Below, piece after piece: positions 54,727 through 63,860 of a DNA stretch of 64,000 nucleotides. Made by a program: the position numbers and the translations under genes. The notes beneath the pieces were generated by a model. The model ran no database searches. It was not told the origin of the DNA and was given only the letters and a program-made list of their open reading frames with translations. Source of the stretch: Oxalobacteraceae bacterium CAVE-383 (GTDB lineage Bacteria > Pseudomonadota > Gammaproteobacteria > Burkholderiales > Burkholderiaceae_D); assembly GCA_004134995.1 (NCBI GenBank), contig REGP01000005.1:124001-188000 (forward strand), read 5' to 3'. Position 1 is the first letter of the stretch. Each line of letters starts with the position of its first letter.

Positions 54727-56496
54727 ATGTCCACAGGCCCGCTCACAAGTTCAGGCTCGGTTTCCGGACTCGATGTTCCAGGATTGGTCGCCAAGCTGAT
54801 GGCGAACGAACAAAGCATGCTGACGCCGCTGACCACCGCCGCGGCCAGCTACAATTCCCAGCTCTCGGCGTACGGCACGGTAAAAAGCGCACTGTCGACT
54901 TTCCAGAGCGCGCTGGCCAAGCTCAATGCGACCGCTTTCAGCGCGCAAAAAGCCAATATCGTCAATAACGGCACCGGCACACTCAGCGCTACGACGCCCT
55001 TTACCGCAGACGTCAATTCCGATGCGGCCACTTCGCCAAAGGCGCAGATCATACAATCGGCCGGCATCGACGCCGCCAACACCACATTCAACAACGGCGA
55101 CTCGCTGGCGATCAAGGTCGGCACCAATGCGCCGATTTTCGTCACGCTTAGCGGCAATGCAACCCTGCAAGGGGTAGCCGATCAAATCAACGCGGCCAAG
55201 ACCGACGTCGGGGCCAGCATCATCACCGACGACCAGGGCAGCCATCTGGTGCTCGAAGCGAACACCTCCGGCACCGCCAACACCATTCGGGTAACCGGCA
55301 ACGGCACCCTGAGCCAATTCGCCTACGACCAGTCCAGCGGCTTGCCGACCACCATGACGCAGACCCAGGCGCCGCAGGATACGGTCGCCGCGGTTTCAGG
55401 CAGCTATGACATTACGGTCACATCGCTGGCGCAAACCGCCAAGCTGAAATCGCAAGGTTATTCCGACAGCCAGACGTTCAATACCGGCATCTTGGCGATC
55501 AAGACCGGCACCAACTCGACAACCATCATCCAGCCGCAAGCCAATACCCTGGCCGGCATCCGCGACGCCATCAACGCCAGCACTACCGCCGGCGTCAACG
55601 CAACCATCGTCAGCGACGGCACGCAATCGCACCTCGTGCTGACAGCCAAGAATGCCGGCGCGGCCAATACCATCACCGTCACCGGCACGGGTGATTTCGG
55701 CACGCTGAGCACCGGCTCCTGGAGTGACGAAAGCACCAGTCCGGCGACCGTCAGACCCACCACCATGACCGCGCTGCAGACAGCCGCGGACGCCATCGTG
55801 ACTGTGGACGGCGTGGCGATCAACAGCCCGTCCAACACCGTCACCAACGCCATCCCCGGCATGACGCTGAATCTGACCGGGCTGACCACGGCCAACGACA
55901 AATTCAATCTGACCATCGGCAATGACAGCAGCGGCGTGCAAACCGCGGTGCAGTCTTTCGTCTCCGCCTATAATGCCCTGGCCAGCAGCCTCGGTTCGCT
56001 GACATCCTTCAATCCGACCACCAAGGCCGCCGGCGCCTTGCAGGGCGATTCGTCAGTCACCAGCATCCAGGATCAGATCCGCAACACCATCATTCAGGCG
56101 GTCGGCGGCACCAGCGCCGTGCAAACGCTGAACGATCTCGGCATCACTTTTCAGAAAGACGGCACGCTGGCGGTCGACACCACCAAGCTGACCAAGATCA
56201 CCGCCAGCAACTTCGCCGACATCCAGCCGCTGTTCAACGGCACCAACGGCATCGCGACCAAGCTCACCAGCCTGCTCACCGACATGCTCAGCACCACCGG
56301 CATCGTCAATACGCGCACTACCGGCATCCAGGCCAGCCTGGCCACCAATACCGCCAATCAGGCCGTCATCCAGACGCGCCTCGACGCCGATCAGGCGCGC
56401 TATACTGCGCAGTTCAATGCGCTCGATGTGACGCTGACCAATTTGCAGCAGCAGCAGGCCCAGTTGACATCGGCGCTGGCCGGCCTCGCCAAATAG
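54727..56496 (+). CDS. fliD: Flagellar filament cap protein FliD
   Basis: A 589-residue protein. The FliD N-terminal domain (GSVSGLDVPGLVAKLMANEQ) is followed by two flagellin-IN-like repeats at about 110-195 and 250-325 (GNATLQGVADQINAAKTDVG; ANTLAGIRDAINASTTAGV) and the C-terminal FliD domain ending in a coiled coil rich in Gln (LTNLQQQQAQL). It caps the filament tip and guides flagellin assembly. An AGGAG ribosome site precedes ATG 54727. fliS and fliT follow. Confidence 0.96.
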   Translation: MSTGPLTSSGSVSGLDVPGLVAKLMANEQSMLTPLTTAAASYNSQLSAYGTVKSALSTFQSALAKLNATAFSAQKANIVNNGTGTLSATTPFTADVNSDAATSPKAQIIQSAGIDAANTTFNNGDSLAIKVGTNAPIFVTLSGNATLQGVADQINAAKTDVGASIITDDQGSHLVLEANTSGTANTIRVTGNGTLSQFAYDQSSGLPTTMTQTQAPQDTVAAVSGSYDITVTSLAQTAKLKSQGYSDSQTFNTGILAIKTGTNSTTIIQPQANTLAGIRDAINASTTAGVNATIVSDGTQSHLVLTAKNAGAANTITVTGTGDFGTLSTGSWSDESTSPATVRPTTMTALQTAADAIVTVDGVAINSPSNTVTNAIPGMTLNLTGLTTANDKFNLTIGNDSSGVQTAVQSFVSAYNALASSLGSLTSFNPTTKAAGALQGDSSVTSIQDQIRNTIIQAVGGTSAVQTLNDLGITFQKDGTLAVDTTKLTKITASNFADIQPLFNGTNGIATKLTSLLTDMLSTTGIVNTRTTGIQASLATNTANQAVIQTRLDADQARYTAQFNALDVTLTNLQQQQAQLTSALAGLAK

Positions 56497-56524
56497 CGTC
56501 CATCGCCCTGATTAGGAGAACGAC

Positions 56525-57004
56525 ATGTTCGGATCAACTTCACGCGGCGCCAATGCCTATGCCAGCGTCGGCATGGAAACCGGCGTAGCCGCCGCCACGC
56601 CGCACAAACTGACGCTGATGCTGATGGACGGCGCCTCGATCGCCATCGCCATGGCGACCAAGCACATGCGCGCCGGCGCCATCAAGGAAAAAGGCAAACT
56701 GATCACCCAGGCCATCCTGATTATCGATAACGGCTTGCGCGCCAGTCTGAACCACAAGGTCGGCGACGGCGAACTGGCCGGCAATCTGGAAGCTCTATAC
56801 AGTTACATGACGCGTACCTTGTTTACGGCCAACGTCAAGAATCAGCCCGAATTGCTGGAAGAAGTCCACGGACTGCTGAGCCAGATCAAGGAAGCATGGG
56901 AAGCGATCGATCCCGATCCGCGCCTGGGCGGCGTCCCCGGCAATGCCAGCAACGCCAGCAATTTCGGCGGTTCAGGCAACGCGCAATATCTCGCGAAGAT
57001 CTGA
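56525..57004 (+). CDS. fliS: Flagellin chaperone FliS
   Basis: A 159-residue helical protein with YASVGMETGVAAATPHKLTLMLMDGA near the start and GNLEALYSYMTRTLFTANVKN in the middle, the FliS pattern. It binds the flagellin C-terminus before export. A C-terminal tail of about 25 residues rich in Asn/Gly/Ala is longer than usual. A TAGGAGAA ribosome site precedes ATG 56525; fliT follows 2 bp after the stop. Confidence 0.94.
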   Translation: MFGSTSRGANAYASVGMETGVAAATPHKLTLMLMDGASIAIAMATKHMRAGAIKEKGKLITQAILIIDNGLRASLNHKVGDGELAGNLEALYSYMTRTLFTANVKNQPELLEEVHGLLSQIKEAWEAIDPDPRLGGVPGNASNASNFGGSGNAQYLAKI

Positions 57005-57006
57005 CC

Positions 57007-57366
57007 ATGACCAACCCTGTCGATACCCTGCCCATCTATGAAAGCATGGCCCTCATCAGCGAACAGATGCTGACGGCCGCGCGCGATGCCAATTGGGAAC
57101 TGTTGAGCGTGCTGGAGAACCGCAGCTCGGAATATCTTGCACAGTTGAAACGGCAGGCTGCCGGCGGCGATATCGAACAGCAGATCGACAACAGCGACGA
57201 TGCGCTGCGCGCGCGCAAAGTGGCGATCATCAAGAAAATCCTGGCTGACGATCGCGATATCCGCAACCTGACCGAACCGCGCCTGACCGAACTCTCCGAC
57301 CTGATCAAAAACAACAAGAACGAGCGCAAGCTGGTGCGCGCCTACGGTGCAAACCAAGAAGGGTAA
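57007..57366 (+). CDS. fliT: Flagellar chaperone FliT
   Basis: A 119-residue helical protein with YESMALISEQMLTAARDANWELL near the start and ILADDRDIRNLTEPRL in the middle, as in FliT, the export chaperone of the FliD cap. I chose ATG 57007 because it directly follows fliS and gives the family length; the longer frame overlaps fliS. The stop lies 3 bp before the fliK-like gene. Confidence 0.9.
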   Translation: MTNPVDTLPIYESMALISEQMLTAARDANWELLSVLENRSSEYLAQLKRQAAGGDIEQQIDNSDDALRARKVAIIKKILADDRDIRNLTEPRLTELSDLIKNNKNERKLVRAYGANQEG

Positions 57367-57369
57367 GCC

Positions 57370-58581
57370 ATGCTTCCCGGGGCCGATCTAGGCAGTCTAG
57401 GCAATCCGGTTCAGCCCGTAACCGCAGTCGATCCCTCGCGCGCCCTGATCGCTTCAGCCGATCTGCGGCTGCGCGGCATGAACCAGCTCGACCAGTTCGC
57501 CATCGGCCAGCAAATCCAGGCCAAGGTGGTCTCTCTTTTCCAGGATGGTTCGGCGCTGGTCAGAATGGGCGAAACCGCTGCCCGCATGGTGTTGCCGGCC
57601 AATGCCCGTCCCGGCAGCAACGTCCTGCTGACCCTGACCTCAAAAGACCCGCGGCCGACGTTTTCGATGGTGGTCGAATCCGAAGGCGATCCGGACGGCG
57701 CCGAAGCAGGCGCCCGCCCGCTCGGCTATAACGCGGCCGGCAACCCCAGCGGCGGCGCCAGCCTGGCGCAAAGCGAACTCGGCATCGGCGGCGCGGCCCA
57801 GCGCGGCGCCGGTATTGCGGGCGCGGCCGCCAATAATGCCGCCGGCGCGGCCCAGGGCGCCAACGCCCAGGCCGGCGGCCCGGCGCTGCCGCAAAGCGCC
57901 AATCTGACCCTGAGCAGCGCCGGCCAGATGATTTCCAATCTGCTGCAGGCGCAGCCGCAGGGTCCGGCCGCGACCATCGTCAGCCATGCCGCGCCACTGT
58001 CCGGCCCGCCGACCATGCCCACCCGGGAAATCGCCGCGGCCCTGCATGACAGCGTCGCCCTGAGCGGCGTTTTCTACGAATCCCACGTCACCGAATGGGT
58101 CGACGGCAAGCGCAATCTGGCCGACCTGCAGCGCGAACCGCAGGCGCAGATCGGCAAGAGCGCCGACAATGCCGGCCTGCTGACCCGCGCCGACGCCGCC
58201 AGCACCGAAATCGGCAAGATCGTCAACGCCCAGTTGAGCACGCTCGACCAGCCCCGCATCACATGGCAGGGCGAAATCTGGCCCGGCCAGCGCATGGAAT
58301 GGGAAATTTCGCGCGACGACAGCGAACGCCAGCAGCCGCGGGACGACGGCAGCGAACCGCCGCCGACCTGGCAAAGCGTGGTGCGCTTCAATTTCGAACA
58401 CCTGGGGCCGGTATCGGCCTCGATCCGGCTGATCGGCGATCAGATCCACATGCAGTTGCGTACCAGCAACGATGGCGCCAACGAAGCCTTGCGCCTGCAC
58501 GGCAGCGAACTGGCCGATTCGATGGCGGCGGCCGGCTCCTCGCTGGATTCGCTGATCGTCAAGCGCGAAGGGCCGGGTTAG
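57370..58581 (+). CDS. fliK: Flagellar hook-length control protein FliK-like
   Basis: A 403-residue protein. The middle (about 120-200) is Ala/Gly-rich and low-complexity; the C-terminal region (about 300-395) has the hook-length-control fold pattern (VRFNFEHLGPVSASIRLIGDQIHMQLRTS). FliK measures the hook and switches export specificity through FlhB. It lies directly before a small gene related to the FlhB C-terminus, which supports the assignment. It is diverged from enteric FliK. Confidence 0.82.
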   Translation: MLPGADLGSLGNPVQPVTAVDPSRALIASADLRLRGMNQLDQFAIGQQIQAKVVSLFQDGSALVRMGETAARMVLPANARPGSNVLLTLTSKDPRPTFSMVVESEGDPDGAEAGARPLGYNAAGNPSGGASLAQSELGIGGAAQRGAGIAGAAANNAAGAAQGANAQAGGPALPQSANLTLSSAGQMISNLLQAQPQGPAATIVSHAAPLSGPPTMPTREIAAALHDSVALSGVFYESHVTEWVDGKRNLADLQREPQAQIGKSADNAGLLTRADAASTEIGKIVNAQLSTLDQPRITWQGEIWPGQRMEWEISRDDSERQQPRDDGSEPPPTWQSVVRFNFEHLGPVSASIRLIGDQIHMQLRTSNDGANEALRLHGSELADSMAAAGSSLDSLIVKREGPG

Positions 58582-58585
58582 CTTT

Positions 58586-58867
58586 ATGCAGCAAGCGCCG
58601 AAACCCATGCAAAATGCCGTCGCGCTGGCTTATCTGGCCGGCGAAAACGCGCCGAAAGTGGTCGCCAAAGGCAGCGGATTGATCGCCGAAGCCATTATCG
58701 AACGGGCCAAGGAACACGGGGTATTCGTGCATGAATCGAAGGAATTGGTGTCGCTGCTGATGCAGGTCGACCTCGATCAGCAGATTCCGCCGGCCCTGTA
58801 TCGCGCAGTTGCCGAACTTTTGGCATGGCTTTACCGCATCGAGAACATGCAATCGCGGGAGCAGTGA
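58586..58867 (+). CDS. FlhB C-terminal-domain homologue (FhlB-like)
   Basis: A 93-residue protein resembling the cytoplasmic C-terminal part of FlhB (AVALAYLAGENAPKVVAKGSG, AKEHGVFVHESKELVSLLMQVDLDQQIP, YRAVAELLAWLYR). It has no membrane segments and no NPTH self-cleavage motif, so it corresponds to the released C-terminal portion. Stand-alone forms are known near fliK in several bacteria and are thought to influence export switching. The start is 4 bp after the fliK stop. Confidence 0.88.
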   Translation: MQQAPKPMQNAVALAYLAGENAPKVVAKGSGLIAEAIIERAKEHGVFVHESKELVSLLMQVDLDQQIPPALYRAVAELLAWLYRIENMQSREQ

Positions 58868-58939
58868 TGTATCATACGGCACACTATTACATTCACGTGC
58901 GCCAAGTCACCGAATTTCAGCGCAAAATCATATTCCAAG

Positions 58940-59695
58940 ATGCTCAACGACGACGATATTTCTGACGACAATCCTTTTCGGGTAAGCTCCCGCCGCGAGA
59001 TCGTCTCCTTGCTCAACAGCATGATGGACCGGAACCAGTTGCTCAGCCTGATGATCAAGGGCGGCTCCGAGTCCGTCATCACCTCCATTCTTGAAGTTGA
59101 CGAAGACGAAGATTGCATCATTCTGGATTCCGCGCCCAGCGCGATCCTCAATGAACACATTCTCGAAAGCAATAAAATCGTTTTCGAGGCGCTTTACAAC
59201 AACATCCGGATCACTTTCATGTCCAACGGCGCCGACAGCGCCGAACATGAAGGCCGCCATGCCCTGCGCGTCACCATCCCGCCCAGCCTGATCCGCCTGC
59301 AGCGGCGCGAGTACTTCCGCATCGCCACGCCGATGGCCAAGCCGATCAAATGCACCATCAACATGGTGCGCGAAGACGGCGCCATCATGCCGGTGGTAAC
59401 CCTGCTCTACAACATCAGCGCCGGCGGCGTCGGCCTGACCGACGACAAATGCATCCTGGACGGCACCCTCGGCGTTATCTACGACAACTGCATACTGGAT
59501 TTGAACGACGGCACCACGATCCCGATCAAGCTGGCGGTGCGCGGCTTCAAGGAGGTCAAGCTCACCACCGGCAAGACGGTGCACCGCTTCGGCTGCGAAT
59601 TCGTCGACATCCAGCGCGGCGCGCTGGGCGCGATCCAGCGCTTCATCACCAAGATCGAACGCGAGCAGAACGCCAAGGCTTCCGGCATGCTGTAA
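58940..59695 (+). CDS. ycgR: YcgR-type flagellar brake protein with PilZ domain
   Basis: A 251-residue protein. The N-terminal YcgR domain occupies about 10-110 and the PilZ domain 118-235. The c-di-GMP-binding motifs are intact: R123-x3-R127 (QRREYFR) and N158-x-S160-x2-G163 (NISAGG). c-di-GMP-bound YcgR slows the flagellar motor. The gene lies inside the flagellar cluster and ends at a bidirectional terminator facing fliE. No strong ribosome site precedes ATG 58940. Confidence 0.93.
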   Translation: MLNDDDISDDNPFRVSSRREIVSLLNSMMDRNQLLSLMIKGGSESVITSILEVDEDEDCIILDSAPSAILNEHILESNKIVFEALYNNIRITFMSNGADSAEHEGRHALRVTIPPSLIRLQRREYFRIATPMAKPIKCTINMVREDGAIMPVVTLLYNISAGGVGLTDDKCILDGTLGVIYDNCILDLNDGTTIPIKLAVRGFKEVKLTTGKTVHRFGCEFVDIQRGALGAIQRFITKIEREQNAKASGML

Positions 59696-59696
59696 T

Positions 59697-59727
59697 AAAA
59701 AAAGGCCGATTTTCATCGGCCTTTTTC
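59697..59727. terminator. Bidirectional terminator between ycgR and fliE
   Basis: AAAGGCCGAT-tttc-ATCGGCCTTT flanked by an A-run on one side and a T-run on the other, placed between the stop codons of the convergent ycgR and fliE genes. Confidence 0.92.
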
Positions 59728-59790
59728 CGTATTCCGGGCATTATTGGCTGCTTGCCCTTCCCCTTCCTCGTTCTACCCCTGCTACCCCTG

Positions 59791-60171
59791 CTACACCTGC
59801 ATATTCATGATTTCCGTATAAGCCGTCACCAGCTTGTTGCGCACCTGAATCGTGGTTTGCAACGCGATATTGGCCTTTTGGCCCGCAATCATCACATCGG
59901 ATAAATTCACGCTGTTGTCGCCCATCGAATACGCTTTCGACAACTGGCCGGCCTGCTGCTGCTGGTCGCTGACGCTGTCCAGCGACGACTTCAGGATATT
60001 GGCGAAGTCCATGCGCCCCATGGAAGTGGTTCCGGCCTGGGACGCGGCAGCGTCCGCTTCCGGCGCGGCGGGTCCCGAAGCGCGCGCCGCGGCCGCCTTC
60101 AGTTGCGCTACCATGGCTTCAATCTTGCTGGTATCAATGACGCTGCTGATACCGCCGGTTCCGGATTGCAC
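59791..60171 (-). CDS. fliE: Flagellar hook-basal body protein FliE
   Basis: A 126-residue protein. The C-terminal half has MGRMDFANILKSSLDSV, VNLSDVMIAGQKANIALQTT and VRNKLVTAYTEIMNMQV, the FliE signature. It joins the MS ring to the rod. GTG 60171 is the start: an AAGGAG ribosome site lies 7 nt before it and the peptide matches family length; the open frame to 60231 is not used. It is divergent from fliF, with a 248-bp shared upstream region. Confidence 0.94.
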   Translation of the reverse strand: MQSGTGGISSVIDTSKIEAMVAQLKAAAARASGPAAPEADAAASQAGTTSMGRMDFANILKSSLDSVSDQQQQAGQLSKAYSMGDNSVNLSDVMIAGQKANIALQTTIQVRNKLVTAYTEIMNMQV

Positions 60172-60419
60172 GTTGTTTCTCCTTGAATTCGATGCTGCGG
60201 CAGAGTCGAAACACAGTCGACGCGGCCGCAATTTTCACGTGTCAAATTTATCATGGCAAACCCTCGCGCACGACCTGATTAACGATGGAATTAGCGCTCT
60301 GTTCGCTTGATCGAATTCGGTTCGACAACGGACAATCCAGAATACGGCTATAAATAATTTGGGAACGGGGATTCAGTGAAGCAAATCAACATTTACCGTC
60401 ACGCAGGCGAGGACGCATC

Positions 60420-62153
60420 ATGGCGGTAGCCGACGGTGTTCTTGACGAAACGTCACCGGAAACGGCAGCCGCCGCGGAAACGCCCGCGCCTCCGTCCAGC
60501 CCGGTAACGGGCTTCGTCCGCTCCAAACAAGGACAGCGCATATTGATGATGGTCGGCGCGGCGGCAGTGATCGCGCTGATGATCGGCATCTGGATGTGGA
60601 GCCAGAAGGTCGAGTACCGCGTGCTGTTTTCCAACTTCTCGGATCGCGACGGCGGGGCTATTGTTGCGTCTTTGCAACAGATGAATGTCCCTTATAAATT
60701 TTCCGACACCGGCAACGCCATCCTGGTGCCGGAAAACGTGGTGCACGACGCCCGCCTGAAACTGGCGGCGCAGGGCCTGCCGAAAGGCGGCAACGTCGGC
60801 TTCGAGCTGATGGAAAACCAGAAGCTCGGCATTTCCCAATTCCTGGAACAGGTCAATTTCCAGCGCGCGCTGGAAGGCGAGCTGGCGCGTTCGATCGAAT
60901 CGCTCGATTCCGTGGCCGGCGCCCGGGTCCACCTGGCCCTGCCGAAAGCATCGGTATTCGTGCGCGACCAGCAAAAGCCGACCGCTTCGGTCATCCTCAA
61001 TTTGCGCGCCGGCCGCGTGCTCGACAATGAGCAGGTCAGCGCCATCGTCCATCTGGTCGCCAGCAGCGTGCCGGATCTGCCGCCCAAGAACGTCACCATC
61101 ATCGACCAGAACGGCAATCTGCTGTCCTCGGACGCCAAGAAACCCGCCAATTCCGGGCTCGATCCGAGCCAGATGAAATACATCCAGGACGTGCAGCAGG
61201 ATATCGTCAAGCGGGTGGAATCGATCATCACGCCGATCGTCGGCAGCGGCAACGTACGCGCCGAAGCGACCGCCGATATCGATTTCTCGCGGACCGAACA
61301 GGCCGCCGAAGTCTACAAACCGAACCAGGCGCCGAACAGCGCCGCGATCCGCAGCCAGCAAAGCGCGGAAACCTCGAATCCGAACGCCGCCGCCGGCGGC
61401 ATTCCGGGCGCGCTGACCAATCAGCCGCCGGCGCCGGCCACCGCGCCGATCGTGCAGCCCGTGCCGGGCGGCCCGGGCGCCGCGCCGGCCGCGTCCTCGA
61501 CCGTGCAGAAGGATTCGACCACCAACTATGAAGTCGACAAGACCGTCAGCTACGTCCAGCAGCCGATGGTCGGCGTCAAGCGCCTCACGGTCGCGGTGGT
61601 GGTCAATTACAAGCGCGTCTACAACGCCAACGGCGTGGCCAGCATGAAGCCGCTGACCGATCCCGAGAAGCAGCAGATCACGGAACTGGTGCGCGAGGCA
61701 ATGGGCTACAACAAGGACCGCGGCGATTCGCTCAACGTGGTCAACACCCAGTTCAGCGCCGAACCGGAAATCGAACTGCCGCTGTGGAAGCAGCCGAACA
61801 TGATCTCGCTGGCCCTGCTGATCGGCAAGTACCTGCTGGTGTTCATCGTGCTGATGATTCTCTACTTCCGCATGCTGCGCCCGATCATCTGGAACCTGAC
61901 CGGCAAGACCGAACGCGACGCCAAGGCCAAGGCCGAGGCGGAAGCCGCCGCGGCTGCGGCCGAGGCCGCGGCCGAAGAAGCCGAGCGCATGGCCAACGAT
62001 CCGGACGCCTACGTCAATCTGTCCGGCGAAGGCGAACCCGACTTCATTCCTGTCATGTCGTACAAGGAAAACCTGGAAATTGCCAAATCCATGGCCAAAC
62101 GCGATCCGAAACTGGTCGCCAGCGTAATTAAAGGATGGGTTAATAATGAGTAG
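60420..62153 (+). CDS. fliF: Flagellar MS-ring protein FliF
   Basis: A 577-residue protein. TM1 at about 37-58 (LMMVGAAAVIALMIGIWMW) is followed by the YscJ/FliF ring-building domains (FQRALEGELARSIESLDSVAGARVHLALP), a Pro/Ala-rich segment near 310-365, TM2 at about 460-482 and a C-terminal FliG-binding tail. A GAGG ribosome site precedes the start. The stop overlaps the fliG start by 8 bp. It heads the fliFGHI operon. Confidence 0.97.
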   Translation: MAVADGVLDETSPETAAAAETPAPPSSPVTGFVRSKQGQRILMMVGAAAVIALMIGIWMWSQKVEYRVLFSNFSDRDGGAIVASLQQMNVPYKFSDTGNAILVPENVVHDARLKLAAQGLPKGGNVGFELMENQKLGISQFLEQVNFQRALEGELARSIESLDSVAGARVHLALPKASVFVRDQQKPTASVILNLRAGRVLDNEQVSAIVHLVASSVPDLPPKNVTIIDQNGNLLSSDAKKPANSGLDPSQMKYIQDVQQDIVKRVESIITPIVGSGNVRAEATADIDFSRTEQAAEVYKPNQAPNSAAIRSQQSAETSNPNAAAGGIPGALTNQPPAPATAPIVQPVPGGPGAAPAASSTVQKDSTTNYEVDKTVSYVQQPMVGVKRLTVAVVVNYKRVYNANGVASMKPLTDPEKQQITELVREAMGYNKDRGDSLNVVNTQFSAEPEIELPLWKQPNMISLALLIGKYLLVFIVLMILYFRMLRPIIWNLTGKTERDAKAKAEAEAAAAAAEAAAEEAERMANDPDAYVNLSGEGEPDFIPVMSYKENLEIAKSMAKRDPKLVASVIKGWVNNE

Positions 62154-63141
62154 CGACGGCGTCCAGAAAGGTGCCATCCTGATGCTTGCCCTGGGTGAGG
62201 ATGAAGCATCGGAAGTACTGAAGCATCTCGGTCCGCGCGAAGTCCAGAAACTGGGCGCGGCAATGACCGCGCTCAAGGGCATCAGCAACGAACAATTGGC
62301 AGAAGTACTGGATGAGTTCATGGAAAAATCCGGCCGCGCGTCTTCGCTCGGCCTGGATTCCGACGAATACATCCGCACCGTGCTGACCAAGGCGCTGGGC
62401 GACGACAAGGCATCGTCCCTGCTCAACCGCATCCTGGGCGGCCGCGACGCCAGCGGCATCGAAAGCCTGAAGTGGATGGACGCGCAGTCGGTGGGCGAAC
62501 TGATCCGCAACGAACATCCGCAGATCATCGCCACCATCCTGGTCCACCTGGAGCGCTATCACGCCTGCGACATCATCAACACCTTTTCCGAGCGCTTGCG
62601 CAACGACGTGGTGCTGCGCATCGCCACGCTGGACGGCGTGCAGCCGGCCGCGCTGCGCGAACTCAACGACGTGCTGACCAAACTGCTGACCGGCAACGAA
62701 AGCCTGAAGAAACAGCAGATGGGCGGCATCCGCACCGCTGCCGAAATTCTCAACTTCCTGAGCGGCGAAATCGAAACCTCGGTCATGAACAATCTGCGCG
62801 CCTACGACGAAGACATGGCCCAGAAGATCATGGACGAAATGTTCGTGTTCGAAAACATTCTCGACATCGACGGCCGCGGCATCCAGATGCTGCTGCGCGA
62901 AGTGCAGTCGGAATCGCTGATCGTCGCCTTGAAGGGCGCCTCGCAGGATTTGCGCGAGAAGATCTTCAGCAACATGTCGCAGCGCGCCGCGGAAATGATG
63001 CGCGAGGATCTGGAATCGAAAGGTCCGGTGCGCCTGTCCGAAGTCGATGCCCAGCAAAAGGCGATCCTGCAGATCGTCCGCCGCCTGGCCGACGAAGGCG
63101 AAATCGTGCTGGGCGCAAAGGGCGACGATGCGTTCGTTTAA
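62146..63141 (+). CDS. fliG: Flagellar motor switch protein FliG
   Basis: A 331-residue switch protein. It has the middle-domain motif EHPQIIATILVHLE near residue 126 and the C-terminal charged helix region (MFVFENILDIDGRGIQMLLREV, ALKGASQDLREKIFSNMSQRA) that contacts MotA. It couples torque to the MS ring. It overlaps fliF and is followed by fliH after 18 bp. Confidence 0.97.
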   Translation: MSSDGVQKGAILMLALGEDEASEVLKHLGPREVQKLGAAMTALKGISNEQLAEVLDEFMEKSGRASSLGLDSDEYIRTVLTKALGDDKASSLLNRILGGRDASGIESLKWMDAQSVGELIRNEHPQIIATILVHLERYHACDIINTFSERLRNDVVLRIATLDGVQPAALRELNDVLTKLLTGNESLKKQQMGGIRTAAEILNFLSGEIETSVMNNLRAYDEDMAQKIMDEMFVFENILDIDGRGIQMLLREVQSESLIVALKGASQDLREKIFSNMSQRAAEMMREDLESKGPVRLSEVDAQQKAILQIVRRLADEGEIVLGAKGDDAFV

Positions 63142-63159
63142 CCGTGCCGGAGAGGCGCC

Positions 63160-63852
63160 ATGAATTCCAGGCGCATCCCGAAAGAGCAGATGACGCCTTA
63201 TCAGCGTTGGGAAATGGCGTCGTTCGACGAAGACCGCGAGGCCGATATCCCCGACGCCGATCTTGCGCCGCCCGAACCCGTGATCGTTCCCGCCGTCAGC
63301 GAAGAAGAAATCGCCGCGATCCGCGAACAAGCGCATACCGAAGCTTATGAAGAGGGCCTGAAACAGGGCCATGCGGCGGGCTACGCGGCCGGCGCGCGCG
63401 CAGCCTATACGGCAGGCGCCGAACAGAACGCCGAAGTATTGCAGCAACTGCGCGACATCGCCGTCGGCTTCACCACCCAGGTCGCCGCCAGCGGCGAGAC
63501 GATCGCGCCGCAATTGCTCGATCTGGCGCTGGATGTGGCCAAGGCCATGCTCAAAACGGCGCTCCCCGCGCGCCCCGAACTGGTATTGCCGATCGTCACC
63601 GCCGCCATGCACGCCCTGCCCGGCCTGCAACTGCCGGCCACCCTGAGCCTGCATCCGGCCGATGCCGAACTGGTGCGCGAGCACATCGGCGAAGATTTGA
63701 GCGCCAACGGCTGGCTGATCGCCGTCAGCGGCGACATCGAACGCGGAAGTTGCCGCGTCGACAACAATGCCAATCAGATCGACGGCAGCAGCGCAACCCG
63801 CTGGCGCCGCGTCGCCGCCTCGCTGAGCAAAGAATCCGACTGGCTGGCCTAG
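63160..63852 (+). CDS. fliH: Flagellar export regulator FliH
   Basis: A 230-residue protein. It has the characteristic Gly-rich repeat helix EEGLKQGHAAGYAAGARAAY near residue 65, as in FliH, and a C-terminal domain with LDLALDVAKAMLK. FliH binds and restrains the FliI ATPase. A GGAGAGG ribosome site precedes ATG 63160. fliI starts 8 bp after the stop. Confidence 0.94.
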   Translation: MNSRRIPKEQMTPYQRWEMASFDEDREADIPDADLAPPEPVIVPAVSEEEIAAIREQAHTEAYEEGLKQGHAAGYAAGARAAYTAGAEQNAEVLQQLRDIAVGFTTQVAASGETIAPQLLDLALDVAKAMLKTALPARPELVLPIVTAAMHALPGLQLPATLSLHPADAELVREHIGEDLSANGWLIAVSGDIERGSCRVDNNANQIDGSSATRWRRVAASLSKESDWLA

Positions 63853-63860
63853 TAAAAATC

